Shown here piece by piece: positions 5,471 to 11,817 of a stretch of 13,568 nt of DNA. The translations under genes and the position numbers were made by a program. The notes beneath the pieces were generated by a model that saw only the letters and a list, made by a program, of their open reading frames with translations, made no database searches and was not told where the DNA came from. Origin of the DNA: an uncultured Coprococcus sp. (GTDB lineage: Bacteria > Bacillota > Clostridia > Lachnospirales > Lachnospiraceae); contig USSH01000037.1 in NCBI GenBank assembly GCA_900557435.1, forward strand, positions 1 to 13,568. Direction: 5' to 3'. The number at the start of each line of letters is the position of its first letter. Position 1 is the stretch's first letter.

Positions 5471-7288
5471 TTACTCTGCATCATCAGCTGAATCCTGACC
5501 TTCTGTCTCTAGAGCAACCTCAATCCCAAGCTCAGCGAGCTGCTTGTCATCCACGCGGTCAGGCGCATTTGTCATTGGACATGATGCATCCTTTACCTTA
5601 GGGAATGCGATAACGTCACGGATAGAATCCTGCTTTGCCATGAGCATGACCAGACGATCAAGGCCATAGGCAAGTCCTGCGTGAGGTGGTACTCCATACT
5701 TGAACGCATCCAGAAGGAATCCAAATCTCTCATGCGCCTGAGCCTTCGTGAAGCCAAGGCACTCAAACATCTTCTCCTGTACATCGTCCTGATGGATTCT
5801 CACCGAACCACCACCGATCTCATTACCATTTAATACGATATCATATGCCTTTGCACGAACTCTGCCCGGATCAGAATCGATGTACTGAAGATCCTCCTCC
5901 ATAGGCATGGTGAACGGATGGTGCATAGCTGTGAATCTGTTCTCCTCATCTGACCACTCAAGAAGTGGAAACTCTGTGATCCATACGAATCTGTATACAT
6001 TCTTATCCACGAGTCCCATGAGCTCTGCCAGATGGCATCTGAGTGCTCCGAGGACTGTCCATACTACCTTCTTCTTGTCTGCTGCGAAGAGTAGAAGGTC
6101 GCCCGGCTTTCCTTCCATTGCATTCACAAGGGCTGACATCTGTTCATCTGTCATAAACTTTGCAAATGATGACTTGTAGCTGCCATCCTCGTTGATAACT
6201 ATATATGCAAGTCCCTTTGCACCGTATGTCTTTGCATACTCGATAAGGGCATCTATCTTCTTTCTAGGCATGCTGCCCTGGCCTTCGGCGTTGATACCAC
6301 GTACTGTACCGCCATTTTCAAGAGCACCTGTAAACACGCCAAATCCGCAGTCTTTAACTATGTCGCTCACATCCTTAAGCTCAAGTCCGAATCTGAGGTC
6401 CGGCTTATCTGAACCAAATCTATCCATAGCCTCCTGCCATGTCATCCTCTGGATAGGAAGCTGGATATCAAGACCAAGTACCTCCTTGAAAAGCTTTGCA
6501 AGAAGACGCTCATTTACATCTATTACATCCTCAACATCGACAAATGAAAGCTCCATATCCATCTGTGTAAACTCAGGCTGTCTGTCCGCACGGAGATCCT
6601 CGTCACGGAAGCATCTGGCTATCTGGAAATATCTGTCATATCCTGAGCACATGAGGAGCTGCTTGAATATCTGTGGAGACTGTGGCAGAGCGTAGAATGA
6701 ACCCGGATGCACACGGCTAGGCACAAGGTAATCTCTGGCTCCCTCTGGTGTTGACTTTGTCAGCATAGGTGTCTCTATCTCAAGGAAGCCCTCATCTGCC
6801 ATAAACTGTCTGGCGATGCCCGCAACCTTACTCTTCATCATAAGATTTCTCTGAAGATCAGGGCGTCTAAGATCCAGATATCTGTACTTAAGTCTCAGTT
6901 CTTCCTTAGTCTTACTGTTCTCCTCGATAGGGAATGGAGGTGTCTCTGCCTCTGACAGGATACGAAGGCTTGTAGCAACAACCTCTATATCTCCTGTAGC
7001 AAGATTCTCATTCACCGCACCGGCACGCTTGCACACTGTTCCCTCTATGGCAGCAACAAACTCTGAACGGAGCTTCCCTGCCTTCTCAAAACACTCTGTT
7101 CCGCACTGTGCCTCCTCGAAAATAACCTGTAAAATTCCACTTCTATCTCGAAGGTCGACGAATATGATTCCACCTTTATTTCTACTCTTGGCAACCCAGC
7201 CCATCACCGTAACTTTCTCGCCGATATTTGCGCTGCTTACCTCTGTACATCTGTGGCTTCGCTTAAGCCCCTGCATAGATTCTGCCAT
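5471..7288 (-). CDS. aspS: Aspartyl-tRNA synthetase, bacterial type
   Basis: This 605-residue class IIb synthetase charges tRNA-Asp with aspartate in the cytoplasm. An N-terminal OB-fold anticodon-binding domain (about 15-110) contains G-W-V-A-K-S-R-N-K-G-G-I-I-F-V-D-L-R-D-R. The catalytic core shows Q-S-P-Q-I-F-K-Q-L-L-M, motif 2 F-R-D-E-D-L-R-A-D-R-Q-P-E-F-T-Q, the bacterial GAD insertion (about 300-415) and motif 3 G-L-A-Y-G-L-D-R-L-V. Length is normal for bacteria. The ATG has AGGAGG 11 bases upstream; an ATG at codon 5 is an alternative. It is the last gene of the minus-strand run, 53 bases after the HD-GYP gene, with a terminator behind. I see no T-box leader in that gap. Whether it also charges tRNA-Asn cannot be decided here. 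Confidence 0.96.
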   Translation of the reverse strand: MAESMQGLKRSHRCTEVSSANIGEKVTVMGWVAKSRNKGGIIFVDLRDRSGILQVIFEEAQCGTECFEKAGKLRSEFVAAIEGTVCKRAGAVNENLATGDIEVVATSLRILSEAETPPFPIEENSKTKEELRLKYRYLDLRRPDLQRNLMMKSKVAGIARQFMADEGFLEIETPMLTKSTPEGARDYLVPSRVHPGSFYALPQSPQIFKQLLMCSGYDRYFQIARCFRDEDLRADRQPEFTQMDMELSFVDVEDVIDVNERLLAKLFKEVLGLDIQLPIQRMTWQEAMDRFGSDKPDLRFGLELKDVSDIVKDCGFGVFTGALENGGTVRGINAEGQGSMPRKKIDALIEYAKTYGAKGLAYIVINEDGSYKSSFAKFMTDEQMSALVNAMEGKPGDLLLFAADKKKVVWTVLGALRCHLAELMGLVDKNVYRFVWITEFPLLEWSDEENRFTAMHHPFTMPMEEDLQYIDSDPGRVRAKAYDIVLNGNEIGGGSVRIHQDDVQEKMFECLGFTKAQAHERFGFLLDAFKYGVPPHAGLAYGLDRLVMLMAKQDSIRDVIAFPKVKDASCPMTNAPDRVDDKQLAELGIEVALETEGQDSADDAE

Positions 7289-7341
7289 CTTTTGCTGTTC
7301 CTCCTATTAAAAAAACTTCCTTATGTCACTATACACTTTTT

Positions 7342-7977
7342 TCATTTTTCGTCAAGTCCCGGTATGCTGCCATGAAGCACTCCGTCTACTCTCTCTATAA
7401 CATCCGACGTATTTATCATGCGCTGAAATGCCAGAAATATCTTCATATCAAAGTGCCTGACCTCGTCAATCACCATTCCAAATGCCGTCTCAGCATCAAA
7501 TGCCTTGCGGTATGGCCTGTCACTCACCAGAGCGCTGAACACGTCACACACCCTGATCATTCTGGCACCCACAGGGATCTCATCACCTTGCATTCTGTAG
7601 GGATATCCCGAGCCATCGTAATTCTCATGATGATAATGAACCATATCCACTATATCCTTATCATATCCCTCTCTCGACAGTATATCAGCTCCCAGTTTGG
7701 CATGAAGGCGGACATACTGCATCTCTTCTATCTTCATGGTGTTTCTCTTTCGTCCATAAATGTATGGACTTATCTGAAGCTTGCCAACATCGTGAAGCAT
7801 CCCTGCAACAGCCACCTTGTGAACAAATTCATCACCCATTCCAAGCTCCTTTGCCAGTTCCGATGCCAAAATACTGACGCACATTCCATGTCGGATCGCA
7901 TCATTCATATCCATAGAATAACAATTCTCCGGACTTTTTTCTGCCACATTTTCTTCTAATGAGTCTGCTATTCCCAT
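7342..7977 (-). CDS. HD-GYP domain phosphohydrolase, putative c-di-GMP phosphodiesterase
   Basis: This 211-residue cytoplasmic protein is nearly all HD-GYP domain. The metal and substrate motifs are in order: R-H-G at about residue 29-31, H-D-V-G-K near 61-65, R-L-H-A-K-L-G, H-H-E-N-Y-D-G-S-G-Y-P near 115-125, and V-C-D-V-F-S-A-L-V-S-D-R-P-Y-R. All residues expected for the metal centre appear present, so an active phosphodiesterase that cleaves cyclic di-GMP is plausible. There is no receiver, PAS or membrane domain, so any sensing would come from a partner. Its ATG overlaps the end of hemZ by 10 bases (A-T-G-G-G-A-A-T-A-G), which implies translational coupling. In related genomes this slot usually holds hisS, and its link to heme or tRNA charging is unclear. 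Confidence 0.88.
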   Translation of the reverse strand: MGIADSLEENVAEKSPENCYSMDMNDAIRHGMCVSILASELAKELGMGDEFVHKVAVAGMLHDVGKLQISPYIYGRKRNTMKIEEMQYVRLHAKLGADILSREGYDKDIVDMVHYHHENYDGSGYPYRMQGDEIPVGARMIRVCDVFSALVSDRPYRKAFDAETAFGMVIDEVRHFDMKIFLAFQRMINTSDVIERVDGVLHGSIPGLDEK

Positions 7978-9620
7978 ATAAATCCCGCCTTTTTCCTTGC
8001 TATCATCTCATCAATTCGCGATATATAGTCATCAACACTCTTGCAGTTCTCTATCCTGTCTATGCGGGTTCCCTCTGTGACGCCATCATGTCCGGGCCTC
8101 ACCACAAGCTTTGAGGAGCTTCCCGCTCCGAGTCCCACGATATCAGTTCTCTCCTCCATGATGAGTATATTATAGAGACATTCCAAACCTTCTTTTGAAT
8201 ATCCCACATTTTCAAGATTACCTGTCATGTTCTTCTGTCTATAGAGATAATACGGCTCAAGCCCCATCTCGCCTGCTGCCCTCGTCACAGCATCCAACTG
8301 ACTCTCTATATCATTCTTCAGCTGATCTTTGTATCTGTCCATCTCTATATTGAGCTTTGCCGCCCTCTTAACCGCCAATGTATGGACCGTGAGACTCTCG
8401 GGAGAAAGTTCCTTTATCTGCCTCAGAGTATTCTCCACTGCGTCTGTATCCTCACCGGGAAGTCCGACTATCAGATCCATATTTATGTTGTCAAATCCTG
8501 CCTTTCTCGCCATCTCCATAGCCAGTCTGGTCTGCTCAGGAGTGTGTGCCCTTCCTATGGTCCTGAGCGTCTGCTCATTCATAGTCTGAGGGTTAATGCT
8601 TATACGGGTAACCCCATGCTTTTTCATCACAAGGAGCTTATCATACGTGGTGCTGTCAGGTCTTCCTGCCTCTATAGTGAATTCCCTGACATGACTCATA
8701 TCAAACATACTCTCAACCATGCTGCAGAGTCTTTCCATATTTTCAGCCGATATCGATGAAGGTGTTCCTCCGCCCACATATATGGATATAAGACGCTTTC
8801 CTCTGTACGCCTCCGCAACGTAGGTCATTTCTTTTTCCAAGGCATCAAGATAATCCTCTACTTTATCTTTATATGCAGCTATCGGATAAGATGTAAATGA
8901 GCAATACAGGCATCTTGTCGGGCAAAATGGGATTCCAATGTACAGACAGTACTCATCCTCCTCGGCTACAGAATCTATGATCTTTTTCTCTCTGCCCGCA
9001 ACGTCAAATGCCAGCTCTGCCTTCGCTCTGGAAGTGCCATACACTTTGATGTAATTTTCAACCACAGCCTGTCGGTCAGCACCATCCTCGATCTGCGCAA
9101 CCGCGATTTTGGTCGGTCTGATGCCTGTGAGCGATCCCCATGGCAGCACCCTTCCGGTATACCTCGAAAGCATCTCATAGATCGTCAGCTTTAACGGATT
9201 CCGCACAACGGATTTATCTCTGCCATCTCCGCCTACATCCACACTGGTGCTGCACACCGGCATCGCACTGACAGATGTGCCATTGACAACTCCATCTATT
9301 ATGTCGATAAAGTTAGATCCGGCTGCATCTTCCGGGTCTGCCACATACATTCTGATCTCTATACTCGTATCTGAAACTGTATCTTTGCCCGCATCTGTGT
9401 TGTTGACCGAATCCGCGTCATTGCCCGAATCTATGTCTTTGGTCGAATCTGCGTCACGTATATCTATGTCTGCCACGAATATCTTATCGACTTCATTCTT
9501 TAGTTCCGGTTTTTTGTCAAATATTTGGGGCACAATAATCCTCTCACCGCCGTAGAACGCCTGAAGGCTCACCCTGAAATCATTGTTATAATCTTCTATA
9601 TTCTGAATAAGTAAAATCAT
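7968..9620 (-). CDS. hemZ: HemZ-type radical SAM protein (oxygen-independent coproporphyrinogen oxidase family)
   Basis: This 550-residue cytoplasmic radical SAM enzyme is of the HemN/HemZ group, annotated as coproporphyrinogen III dehydrogenase. The cluster motif C-P-T-R-C-L-Y-C (CxxxCxxC) is near residues 233-240, with Y-V-G-G-G-T-P-S further on and N-M-D-L-I-V-G-L-P-G later. HemZ proteins carry an N-terminal extension ahead of the radical SAM core, seen here with P-W-G-S-L-T-G-I-R-P-T-K. Between about residues 50 and 150 is an unusual Asp/Ser/Thr-rich low-complexity stretch, partly built from 18-bp repeats, which makes the protein longer than the roughly 500 residues I expect. No other heme genes are nearby, and true heme synthesis in such organisms is uncertain. 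The start ATG has only a weak ribosome binding site. The gene follows a hairpin after the MBL gene and overlaps the HD-GYP gene. Confidence 0.88.
   Translation of the reverse strand: MILLIQNIEDYNNDFRVSLQAFYGGERIIVPQIFDKKPELKNEVDKIFVADIDIRDADSTKDIDSGNDADSVNNTDAGKDTVSDTSIEIRMYVADPEDAAGSNFIDIIDGVVNGTSVSAMPVCSTSVDVGGDGRDKSVVRNPLKLTIYEMLSRYTGRVLPWGSLTGIRPTKIAVAQIEDGADRQAVVENYIKVYGTSRAKAELAFDVAGREKKIIDSVAEEDEYCLYIGIPFCPTRCLYCSFTSYPIAAYKDKVEDYLDALEKEMTYVAEAYRGKRLISIYVGGGTPSSISAENMERLCSMVESMFDMSHVREFTIEAGRPDSTTYDKLLVMKKHGVTRISINPQTMNEQTLRTIGRAHTPEQTRLAMEMARKAGFDNINMDLIVGLPGEDTDAVENTLRQIKELSPESLTVHTLAVKRAAKLNIEMDRYKDQLKNDIESQLDAVTRAAGEMGLEPYYLYRQKNMTGNLENVGYSKEGLECLYNILIMEERTDIVGLGAGSSSKLVVRPGHDGVTEGTRIDRIENCKSVDDYISRIDEMIARKKAGFIWE
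9385..9456 (-). repeat. Four 18-bp in-frame repeats inside hemZ
   Basis: Units at 9385-9402, 9403-9420, 9421-9438 and 9439-9456 share the plus-strand pattern TTGNCCGAATCNNNGTCN with few changes. Each encodes six residues, such as D-A-D-S-T-K, D-I-D-S-G-N and D-A-D-S-V-N. They build an acidic, probably disordered linker in the N-terminal region, outside the radical SAM core. Confidence 0.75.
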
Positions 9621-9657
9621 TCTTTATAATCCCACACATGTCCTTTTTCTTTTATAT

Positions 9658-9690
9658 AGTATAACGGAGGCTTTACACCCCCGTTATACT
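9658..9690 (-). other. Strong intercistronic hairpin at the MBL stop codon
   Basis: AGTATAACGGAGG (9658-9670) pairs with CCCCCGTTATACT (9678-9690) over 13 positions around a 7-base loop. The one non-Watson-Crick position is A-C in plus-strand RNA but G-U in minus-strand RNA, so it is more stable on the transcribed strand. It overlaps the TAG stop of the MBL gene. It has no T run after it on either strand, so it is not a classical terminator. A role in RNA stability, processing or partial attenuation before hemZ is inferred. Confidence 0.7.
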
Positions 9691-10342
9691 AAAAGAATGG
9701 ATTCATCTTTTTCTCTTTTCCAATCTGTGTCTTGTCACCATGTCCCGGATAGACCACTGTATCATCCGGCAGAACAAACAGCTTCTCTCTGATATTCTCA
9801 AGAAGTGCATTCTCATCTCCCGTCGGGAAGTCAGATCTTCCGACACTATACTTAAACAAGGTGTCTCCTGAGAACAATATATGCCCATGTTCGAAGTAAT
9901 AGCACATACCACCCCTGGTATGTCCGGGAACACTTATGCATCTCATCTCGGTATCCAGAAGCTTTCTGACATCTCCGTCTGCCAAATAGTTATCCACAGA
10001 AGTCTCAACAACCTTTTCGAACACGGATGTCATCATAGCAGAGAGATTGACCCTGCTATTGCCTAGGACATCCCTCTCATCCTCAGATGCATATGTCTGA
10101 ACGCCTGTATTCTCCCCGAGCAAGGTCTTCAGTTCATCCATCGCTGCCATATGATCTATATGTCCGTGTGTCAGATATATACCTACGCACTTAAGATCCT
10201 TATCATCAAGCTTTTTCTTTATCATCTTTGCATTCCAGGACGGATCGATAACTATTGCTTCTCTAGTCTCCGGATTCGACACTATATAGCAATTGGTCTG
10301 AAATCCCCCCAGCTCGTACGCATCAACATTTAATTCTGCCAT
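9689..10342 (-). CDS. Metallo-beta-lactamase fold hydrolase (glyoxalase II-like)
   Basis: This protein of about 217 residues has the metal-binding pattern T-H-G-H-I-D-H near residue 60. Later come P-G-H-T-R-G-G, F-S-G-D-T-L-F, G-R-S-D-F-P-T-G-D and V-Y-P-G-H-G, all expected for a dinuclear-metal hydroxyacylglutathione hydrolase-like enzyme of the short bacterial type. The true substrate is unknown; thioester hydrolysis is typical, and the C-terminal substrate domain of classical glyoxalase II is absent. The frame extends to a TTG at 10357, but GGAGG lies between it and the ATG at 10342, so the ATG is chosen. It sits 19 bases after the Fn3-like gene and before hemZ. An MBL gene next to rel and hemZ is a recurring clostridial arrangement. 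Confidence 0.9.
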   Translation of the reverse strand: MAELNVDAYELGGFQTNCYIVSNPETREAIVIDPSWNAKMIKKKLDDKDLKCVGIYLTHGHIDHMAAMDELKTLLGENTGVQTYASEDERDVLGNSRVNLSAMMTSVFEKVVETSVDNYLADGDVRKLLDTEMRCISVPGHTRGGMCYYFEHGHILFSGDTLFKYSVGRSDFPTGDENALLENIREKLFVLPDDTVVYPGHGDKTQIGKEKKMNPFF

Positions 10343-10361
10343 AAATCCTCCATCCAAATAA

Positions 10362-11750
10362 CTATTGCCAGCGTTCTCTCTTTATGAGTTTTCCAGCGGC
10401 ATTGTATGTCTTTATCACACATAAAAATCCTTTTTTGTTATACTGAAATCTGTCGTATTTTCTCAGCCTACCACCCGGAGTATAATACCTGACTTCCGAC
10501 AGCTGTTTGTCGACAGCACTGCATTCATATTCCTCTGTTCCTGTAACCCGGCCTTTTCGATCTTTATATATGTATCTGTTTCCTTCATATGATACTGGTA
10601 TCTTGGAGGAATTTATATATCTCTTTCCTCCATATACATAGTATGTACAAACCCAGAAAACTCTCTCATATCCAGGTCTGGATGCTCTCCTGAGATCCAG
10701 CACTGACGAATTCGTATAACCCAGAAGCCTTGCTTTTTTTGCATTTGCCTTATTGCGATCCGGCACATCCTGATAATATATCGCATATCCTGTGCCCCCA
10801 CTTGACTTCGCAAGCTTGAGCCTATATCCTCTGACAAACATATAAAAAATATCCGAATATGATGGCTCATACTTGCCATCGCCATTCTTCACAAGAACAT
10901 GATTCTCATAATATACAGACTTCACCAGAGATTTTGGTGTCGTAGCCGTTCTCAGATTTTTAGAATAGACACTATAGTATCTCTTACCATCATACTTCAT
11001 ATAGGCCCTGACTCTGTAAACATACCCTGTTGCAGCAGTCTTTTTTGTATCCTTATATTCCGGCTTTCCTGTCTCCGCAAGTCTTATCCACTTCTTTGTA
11101 GAACTGTTATATCTGTACACCTGATAGCCATCTGCGCCGGTAACGCTGCTCCACTTTATATATATTTTTGATGTGCTTCTCAGTCCAATCTCTGCAATCT
11201 TTGGAGCCTTTGGGACAGTCTTTGAATTGACTGCTGTCGCAGAAGTCACGGCCACGATCCTGCCATTCACCGTAGAATAGCCTCTGACTGCAAATTTATA
11301 TACATGTCCAGACTTTGCCAGATTCTTCACCAGGTATTCCCCTGATGTGGTTCGTCCTTTCTCCCTGTATACTTTCTTTGCTGTGTCATACACATATATA
11401 CGATACGATCTCACCCCGGATGCCTTTTTCCACTTAAGCTTCACTGACGAGCAGCTTTGCGGCGCAGCCTTAAGAGATGGAATCGCCGGCTTTGGCTTAA
11501 CTACATCTGTCTCAGTTGCAACTGGTGCCTGCTTAGTTGAGACTGATGTCTGCCTAGTCGCAGCTGACGTCTGCTTAGTTGAGACTGATGTCTGCTTAAT
11601 CGCAGCTGACGTCTGCTTAGTTGAGACTGATGTCTGCTTAGTCGCAGCTGACGCTGACTGTGAGACAATTCCACAAGGAGAAACTATCATTCCAAGTATA
11701 ATCGCCACAGCAACCACAAGTGAAATATATCTTTTTCTGTAGATCTTCAT
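10362..11750 (-). CDS. Secreted Fn3-like repeat protein with Thr/Ser-rich linker
   Basis: This protein of about 462 residues starts with a clear signal peptide: basic M-K-I-Y-R-K-R-Y, a hydrophobic core, and a likely cut at S-A-S-A. Residues 38-79 form six heptads such as K-Q-T-S-V-S-T, a wall-spanning or linker-like segment. Two fibronectin type III-like domains follow (about 90-185 and 190-280), with V-K-L-K-W-K-K-A-S-G-V-R-S-Y-R-I-Y and I-Y-I-K-W-S-S-V-T-G-A-D-G-Y-Q-V-Y as strand signatures. The last 60 residues have repeating Y-Y-T-P-G-G-R-L-R-K-Y and T-Y-N-A-A-G-K-L-I-K-R pieces like YD/MORN-type beta repeats. No LPXTG or catalytic motif is seen. A TTG at 11798 could extend it, but the ATG at 11750 with AAGGG upstream starts the signal peptide properly. 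A secreted protein inside the rel gene run is unusual; its function is unknown. Confidence 0.75.
   Translation of the reverse strand: MKIYRKRYISLVVAVAIILGMIVSPCGIVSQSASAATKQTSVSTKQTSAAIKQTSVSTKQTSAATRQTSVSTKQAPVATETDVVKPKPAIPSLKAAPQSCSSVKLKWKKASGVRSYRIYVYDTAKKVYREKGRTTSGEYLVKNLAKSGHVYKFAVRGYSTVNGRIVAVTSATAVNSKTVPKAPKIAEIGLRSTSKIYIKWSSVTGADGYQVYRYNSSTKKWIRLAETGKPEYKDTKKTAATGYVYRVRAYMKYDGKRYYSVYSKNLRTATTPKSLVKSVYYENHVLVKNGDGKYEPSYSDIFYMFVRGYRLKLAKSSGGTGYAIYYQDVPDRNKANAKKARLLGYTNSSVLDLRRASRPGYERVFWVCTYYVYGGKRYINSSKIPVSYEGNRYIYKDRKGRVTGTEEYECSAVDKQLSEVRYYTPGGRLRKYDRFQYNKKGFLCVIKTYNAAGKLIKRERWQ
11514..11639 (-). repeat. Six 21-bp heptad repeats, 42-bp higher-order period
   Basis: Six in-frame 21-bp units encode K-Q-T-S-V-S-T alternating with K-Q-T-S-A-A-(I/T), ending in R-Q-T-S-V-S-T and K-Q-A-P-V-A-T. 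Alternation gives a 42-bp super-repeat with very high base identity, a sign of recent slippage or unequal exchange. It lies just after the signal peptide. Confidence 0.88.
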
Positions 11751-11817
11751 AATCGTTCCCTTCTCACTAATTGATATAGCCTTTCTCATTTTCCACAAGT
11801 GGCATTCTCCCCAGTCA

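Noticed and set aside
6192..6695. 167-codon open frame on the plus strand inside aspS
   Set aside because: The opposite strand holds the strongly conserved synthetase motifs; the plus-strand product has no recognisable features.
7289..7341. T-box or promoter in front of aspS
   Set aside because: The gap is only 53 bases, too short for a T-box, and shows no convincing promoter pair.
7372..7959. 195-codon open frame on the plus strand opposite the HD-GYP gene
   Set aside because: All HD-GYP motifs are intact on the minus strand; the antisense product is an unremarkable shadow.
9587..9639. Short 17-codon frame overlapping the hemZ start on the minus strand
   Set aside because: It starts after an AAGGA-like motif, but the spacing is too short and nothing else supports a leader peptide.
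9658..9690. The hairpin as an intrinsic terminator
   Set aside because: No T run follows it on either strand and the downstream genes continue in the same direction with a short gap.
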